Below, piece by piece: positions 59,426 to 64,000 of a stretch of 64,000 bases of DNA. The stretch lies in assembly GCA_001695595.3 (NCBI GenBank), contig MBPM02000022.1, positions 620,001 through 684,000 on the forward strand, given 5' to 3'. This DNA comes from Plasmopara viticola. Its lineage: Eukaryota > Oomycota > Peronosporomycetes > Peronosporales > Peronosporaceae. The notes under the pieces are model-generated. The model was not told where the DNA came from, did not search any database, and saw nothing but the letters and a program-made list of their open reading frames with translations. Numbering within the stretch: position 1 is the stretch's first letter; every line of letters begins with the position of its first letter. The translations under genes and the position numbers were made by a program.

Positions 59426-60736
59426 TTATTTGTCGCCATTGAGAGGGGTTGGGAGTTCTAGAGCCACCTGCTTGGAATATTTTTCGGAGCCCTTCATTTT
59501 TGACGAGGCTACAATAGATTCAAGGCAAGCGTAAATATTACCATTGTCGCGATGCTTGCAATGGCCTGATAAAATCTTGTACAAGTTTACTCGATGTAAT
59601 AGCATGTAAGCAATACGAAGTAGTTGCAGTGCTTCCTTCTATATGTTTAACATATGCCGATCAGCTGACGATGCGCAAGCAATGCTCGGAAGAGGTGGAT
59701 GGTCACTTACCTCAACACATGAACCGACGCTAAAGACGTCGAGACCAAGTAGAAGACCAGTTCCGAAGTCGCACTCGTCGCATGCAATCGTAGCCCGGGT
59801 CATCAGCTCGCTAAGTCTCTTGCGCTCTGCTGAATTTTTGCCTGCGTCGTCCTTCTTTAATCGATGCAACAGATCTGCAAGATCTTTTCCATTCGTAGGC
59901 AGCTCGCGATACCCAGTATTATTTTCAATGTCAACTGGGACCACGATGCCGAGTTGATGCAGTGATGAAGCGACGTATTCCTTCGATCGCTTACTTCGAA
60001 GAGAAGATACTGACCGTGTTTGAGACAGCGATGTCCCTTCGCGATGTTCTTTGATCTTCTGAAGCAAATTGGCAGCCTCGTAGTCTTTAAAAGATGAACG
60101 GCATATCTGCAGCCTGGATTCCAGCACATCGAACAGATTTTTTCCAGCAATATCAAATTTGCACTCGCCACTGCTCTCTGCGCACACAATGTACTCTGGA
60201 ACTTGGTCAGGAGCATCCCTACATTTATCAGAAGAAATTAGTTGATCAACTATTCACCACAATTAAAAGCATAATTAAGCAACCTAAAGTAACCCCAATG
60301 TCGACCGACATCACTGTCAGTATCCAATACAATAGCTGCCACCTCCGGCGGGTCAAAGAAGAAACGTCCATGTAGGTACAAAGGCTTGACCACCGTCACC
60401 TCCTTCTCATTCGCAGCTGCCAGCAAGTCAAATGGACCAATCAAGCGAAGTCCCAATGTGTCCACAAAGGCCTCTGCAACTTATTAATTCAGATTGGCCG
60501 TATTACGTGCACTCTTACTACTACTTACCACAGGGACTCTTTGGTCGTAGCTCCAACGCCAGCTCGAAGACGCCATACAAGTCCGATGGCGCCTTAAGAA
60601 AAAAGTTGGATTCAAAAAATTCATTCCATGCAGACCGAAGTTCTGATGTGAGCAGTCTTTGAGCGGGTAGACTTTTATCATCACTCCGCTTTTGTCGCTT
60701 GAGCGTGGCATTCTCGCGATGACTTCTGCGGCGCAT
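59426..60736 (-). CDS. HPF1: histone PARylation factor 1 homologue (4 exons)
   Basis: Rebuilt on the minus strand. Exons 60736-60529, 60473-60284, 60218-59711 and 59638-59426 are joined across introns of 55, 65 and 72 bp (GTAAGT...TTGCAG, GTTGCT...TGTAG, GTAAGT...ATATAG). Phases agree and give 372 residues (human HPF1 has 346). Matches to HPF1: LGLRLIGPFDLLAA, RFFFDPPEVAAIV, WGYFRDAPDQVPEY across a junction, LGIVVPVDIENNTGYRELP, CDECDFGTGLLLGLDVFSVGS, and a C-terminal helix EALQLLRIAYMLLHR that is reached only through the third intron. Tyr236, Arg237 and Glu281 correspond to human Tyr238, Arg239 and the catalytic Glu284. HPF1 completes the PARP1/2 active site and directs ADP-ribosylation to serine on histones near DNA breaks. 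This protein should act in the nucleus with a PARP1-type enzyme. The second donor (GTTGCT) is weak, so that junction deserves RNA support. Confidence 0.94.
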
Positions 60737-61435
60737 GATATTATAAATTAGGCTTTAGCTACTCAACGCGCAATTTTACATTATTGGTCCAGTGTAGTAG
60801 CAAAATGCAAAATCAAGTACATAGTTTTTTTTGGACTAGTAGCAAAAAAAAGGTACACCGAATGAATTTGAATGTTTGATGGATAGCCTGAATGTGCTAA
60901 ATTTACTCGGGCTCAAATTAATATAGATGCAATTTCAGTCCGCAGTGTTTGAGTACGCGTAGGCATATAAACAGTATAACGTTATCAGGCCGGAAATCTT
61001 CATTGCTCCGAAGCACAGAACGCCAAAGACCACAACTACGTGAGCACTAAGATCGTCCAAGCCACAGCAAAACTTAAATTCAATCATAACATCAAAAAGT
61101 GGTTGACTTTTTCGCTGATCGAGAGGTCGTGGTTTGATCCTCGCAAGGCAAATTTGTAACAGAACAGCCGCAAAACAACTCACTACTTGATACAAAAGCT
61201 AAACTAACCACGCCGCGCAGCTATAAGCCGAACATGATTGACTTTAATCTTGTGATACCAGTTTACGCTAAATAATTTTGACTCGGAGCTGAAAAGATAA
61301 ATACCTCTAATTGTAACTCATATATTTGCGCCAGTCATCGCTATATATTTTGATGCTCTTAAACGAGTTCAAGAGGTATGAAATACCGAAGAGAATCGAA
61401 AGATAGTTTATTGCGAGTAAATTTATTATTCGTAA
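60737..61435. other. intergenic region between HPF1 and the XPB 3' end
   Basis: No gene is supported. On the minus strand, a CCAAT sequence (GGACCAATAAT) lies about 60 bp upstream of the HPF1 start codon and may belong to its promoter. The rest is AT-rich. Confidence 0.45.
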
Positions 61436-63904
61436 TTATCGATACCTGTCGCGAAAGAGATTGTGGCGCTGCTTTGCACCGTGTCCAGCCGAGTACTCCA
61501 TATATTTGGTGCCATCTGCGCCGGAAAGAGCTCCGAGCGATGCCAATTTCTTCTTCTTGCGGCCATTGCCTGAAAGTTCAAGACGCGACAAATCTTCGTC
61601 GTCTCGAATAGCAGCATTCTCATCTTTGGCAGCGCTTTCAACATCAGCACTTAGTACCTCATTTAACAAAGCCCTTTGGTCCTCTTTTCGTGTGAAGACG
61701 CCATTGAAAGAACCCGGCTCAAAGAGTTCCGTGACGACCTTGAACGTGTACCCTTGATCCACGAGATACTGTTGGCGCTTGTTGGAGTAAAACATTTCGT
61801 GCGTATCCGTAGATATGAGCGTGTAGAAGAAGGCATTGAACCCGCCCGTAGCATTAGCCTTGGGGCGTAGAATACGACCAAGACGCTGCGCTTCTTGTCG
61901 TCGTGAACCAAAGTGTGACGACACTTGAATAATCACATTAGCCTCCGGCAAATCAATTGACGTGTCACCAACCTTTGAAATACAAATGACGTTGACCAGG
62001 GGTGAGCTTCGAAACGATTGCAGCAAGCGCATGCGCTCGCGCTCTCCGGTACCGCCGTAGATGTAACCCTTGTTGAGCTTCGTCGCGTAAAGACGGAGAG
62101 CAAAGACGTCGTCTGAGAAGAGCAGGATTTTATCACCCCGCTCCTCGTGGTACTGAATAAGAAATTCAGCAGCAGTAAACTTGTTTGGATTAGCCACATA
62201 GAGTAATGCACGCTTTCGAGCGCTTTTACTCTCGCGCAGATATTCACGATAAAATTCGCCGGCCATAGGACACCAAACTTCAACGCACGAGACATTTGCG
62301 AGAAATCCGCTCTGAGTCAAATCCATCCAATTGGCCTCATACAACTTTGGGCCAATCAAGAAGTTCAAATCGCCAATCAAATCATCCTCACGCACCAAAG
62401 TAGCAGTTAAACCAAGTTTGCAATGGCACGCGATGGAGCCAATGACTTTGCGAAACATCTTGGCGGGCACAACGTGAACTTCATCCAGCAGAATGCATCC
62501 CCACTCGCGTCCTTGGATAAGCTGCATGACTTCCTCCGACGCACGAGCTCGGCGTCCTCCGAATGCGACCATTGTGTATGTAGTCACAATTACACCTGAT
62601 TCGGGGTCGATAAAGTCTTTCGCCACAGAAGTAAAGCGAGCAATCTTTTTCTCTGGAATGTTCGTCCACATTTTAAATTGCGCCGTCCATTGTTCCACAG
62701 ACACTGCAGACGTACATAGGCACAAACACGACTTTTTGATCGTCGATGCCGCCGTCACACCTGTCAGCGTCTTGCCTGCACCACACGGCAACACAATAAT
62801 ACCCGATCGAGCCCGGCCATTGCCAAACATCTTACTCAACGACTTTTCTTGGTACTCTCGAATACGTGTGGTGGGCTTGAGATCCATTTCTAAATCAGGT
62901 ATCGTTTTATCATTTCGAAAGTCGTACTCCTCCATGAGTGGGTAGTCGAGATCCAGACACGCGCGTTTGACTTGTTCAACCATTGATTTGCGAATTTTGA
63001 ATGACACTGTACGCACGGTCTTTTGCTGATCACTTGATGCTTTGCCCGGGTGGTTCTCGTCCGCCACGTTATAGTCTTCGTTCAACAGCTTTTGGTACTG
63101 CAGATTCGCCTGGTCTTCTGCCGATACTTCCTTTTGTATAAACCCACTCGCATCTTCAGTTCTTGCTCCACCAGAAGCAACGGCTGGCGTAGCGTCAATT
63201 GAAGCGTTGGCAGTGATAGTCCCCGTCGTCTCTTTTACACGTGCAGCTCGAATGTGTTCATGCTCTAGCAATTTACGTAATACTTCTGGATACAAACTTT
63301 CGACGTAAAACTCATTATGATGCAGCACGAGCTTGGCCTTGCCGTAACTTAGTGTACAGTCCTTGATAAAGGCCACAATGCCCTCAGGTAGACGGTTCTT
63401 CGACAGTCTCTCTAGCACCTTGAGAATGCTCTCAGTCTCAATAGCTACAGACACGGCTGCGTAGAGAGAATAAGGTGTGAGTTTATACTCGTGAATAAAT
63501 TCCGGACGAGACACTGGTTCGGAAATTGCCACAAGAAAGTCGTAGGCCTGTTTGTAGATGGGAGAAAAGGCCTCTAAGAAGATACGGCCATTCGGACAGA
63601 CCCAAACGGGACGAGCTTCGTGGTCGGATTTCATATCAAGCGTCGAAAAGTCATAGTAGCCAGATATTTCTCCATCTCCACTTGTGGTCTGCGCCACCTC
63701 ATTTAACTTTTGCAAACGGTTTTGGATGCGGCGCGATAGATTGCTCGAGGCGCCAACACTGTCGACCGACTGCTGCACTCCACCAGTCGCTTCTTCGCTT
63801 TCCATGTACTCGAGAAGATCTTCACCTACCGATCCGCCATAGTCCTCGGCCAGCGACTTGCGCTTTTGTCGCTGCTTCTGCACGGCCTTGCTACTACTAC
63901 TCAT
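61436..63904 (-). CDS. ERCC3: TFIIH DNA helicase/translocase XPB
   Basis: An 822-residue single-exon protein (human XPB has 782). The N terminus is basic (QKQRQKRKSLAEDYGG). It is followed by the damage-recognition-like region, including RPVWVCPNGRIFLEAFSP and the HEYKLTPYSLYAAVS segment typical of XPB. Helicase core: Walker A PCGAGKTLTG (about 375), DEVH box in CILLDEVHVVP (Asp near 474), LGLTATLVRED, which contains the RED motif unique to XPB, and motif VI in QEAQRLGRILRPK. After the core comes YSNKRQQYLVDQGYTFKVV, then a charged tail with a Lys run (NGRKKKKLASLG) probably serving as a nuclear localisation signal. XPB is the ATP-driven DNA translocase of TFIIH that opens promoters for RNA polymerase II and opens DNA around lesions in nucleotide excision repair. 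The start MSSSSKAVQ is the first ATG. Essential and well conserved. Confidence 0.97.
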   Translation of the reverse strand: MSSSSKAVQKQRQKRKSLAEDYGGSVGEDLLEYMESEEATGGVQQSVDSVGASSNLSRRIQNRLQKLNEVAQTTSGDGEISGYYDFSTLDMKSDHEARPVWVCPNGRIFLEAFSPIYKQAYDFLVAISEPVSRPEFIHEYKLTPYSLYAAVSVAIETESILKVLERLSKNRLPEGIVAFIKDCTLSYGKAKLVLHHNEFYVESLYPEVLRKLLEHEHIRAARVKETTGTITANASIDATPAVASGGARTEDASGFIQKEVSAEDQANLQYQKLLNEDYNVADENHPGKASSDQQKTVRTVSFKIRKSMVEQVKRACLDLDYPLMEEYDFRNDKTIPDLEMDLKPTTRIREYQEKSLSKMFGNGRARSGIIVLPCGAGKTLTGVTAASTIKKSCLCLCTSAVSVEQWTAQFKMWTNIPEKKIARFTSVAKDFIDPESGVIVTTYTMVAFGGRRARASEEVMQLIQGREWGCILLDEVHVVPAKMFRKVIGSIACHCKLGLTATLVREDDLIGDLNFLIGPKLYEANWMDLTQSGFLANVSCVEVWCPMAGEFYREYLRESKSARKRALLYVANPNKFTAAEFLIQYHEERGDKILLFSDDVFALRLYATKLNKGYIYGGTGERERMRLLQSFRSSPLVNVICISKVGDTSIDLPEANVIIQVSSHFGSRRQEAQRLGRILRPKANATGGFNAFFYTLISTDTHEMFYSNKRQQYLVDQGYTFKVVTELFEPGSFNGVFTRKEDQRALLNEVLSADVESAAKDENAAIRDDEDLSRLELSGNGRKKKKLASLGALSGADGTKYMEYSAGHGAKQRHNLFRDRYR

Positions 63905-64000
63905 TCCTCACAGCACGACGAAAGAACTACTGATTAGCCAAGAATTATCTCTTATCTGTAATTTTAGTTGTTTTATTTTGCGAGCGATGATAACCGATTT

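Noticed and set aside
61090..61160. tRNA-like stretch (GGTTTGATCC)
   Set aside because: No acceptor stem, D arm or anticodon arm could be assembled around it.
1..64000. CRISPR arrays, operons, bacterial promoters, RXLR or Crinkler effectors
   Set aside because: No regularly spaced short repeats; gene structure is eukaryotic; no frame showed a signal peptide followed by RXLR or an LFLAK motif.

Overview
The window looks like nuclear DNA of an oomycete (a Phytophthora- or downy-mildew-like organism). The evidence is indirect but consistent: mostly intronless long genes mixed with genes carrying very short GT-AG introns (55-77 bp), an oomycete-style initiator motif upstream of one gene, multidomain signalling proteins of the kind known from stramenopiles (three PH domains joined to an AGC kinase; PA domains joined to ankyrin repeats), a chromodomain-type Ty3/gypsy element and LINE copies. 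The species cannot be fixed from the sequence alone.

Layout. Bases 1-13,800 are gene-poor: they hold a 392-bp tandem duplication (6299-7082), a possible gypsy integrase scrap (near 8.3 kb) and an array of diverged repeats of about 420-460 bp (12.5-13.7 kb). A large P5-type ATPase follows (13830-18035), with a decayed gypsy RNase H fragment against its 3' end. Bases 18.4-25.0 kb are again empty apart from a 325-bp deletion derivative of a LINE (23020-23344). The first gene-dense block runs from 25.2 to 38.9 kb: a small Cys/His-motif protein, a PH-PH-PH-zinc ribbon-Arb2-AGC kinase, an eight-exon UCHL3-type deubiquitinase, and divergently from it a PA-ankyrin-IQ protein. A complete but broken LTR retrotransposon (40186-46061, target duplication ATTAT) separates this from the convergent pair ARPC4 / cytochrome b5 (47.6-49.3 kb). 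After about 6 kb of empty, decayed sequence comes the last block (55.7-63.9 kb): mitochondrial EF-Ts, convergent with a thermospermine-synthase-type aminopropyltransferase; a second LINE deletion derivative (57902-59013); a four-exon HPF1 homologue; and the TFIIH helicase XPB.

Four themes link the genes. HPF1 and XPB are neighbours on the same strand and both belong to DNA-damage biology. The P5 ATPase (a relative of polyamine-transporting ATP13A2) and the aminopropyltransferase both point to polyamines, though they are 39 kb apart. ARPC4 belongs to actin nucleation. The kinase and the PA-ankyrin protein are lineage-style signalling proteins. The three spliced genes (ARPC4, UCHL3, HPF1) were rebuilt here exon by exon, and each gives a frame-consistent protein close to the length of its animal counterpart.

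The most noteworthy observations are the two LINE copies that keep both ends and have clean target duplications but have lost their middle, the HPF1 homologue with its catalytic residues, the P5 ATPase with a predicted signal peptide and glycosylatable ectodomain, and a cytochrome b5 protein that ends in a CaaX box.
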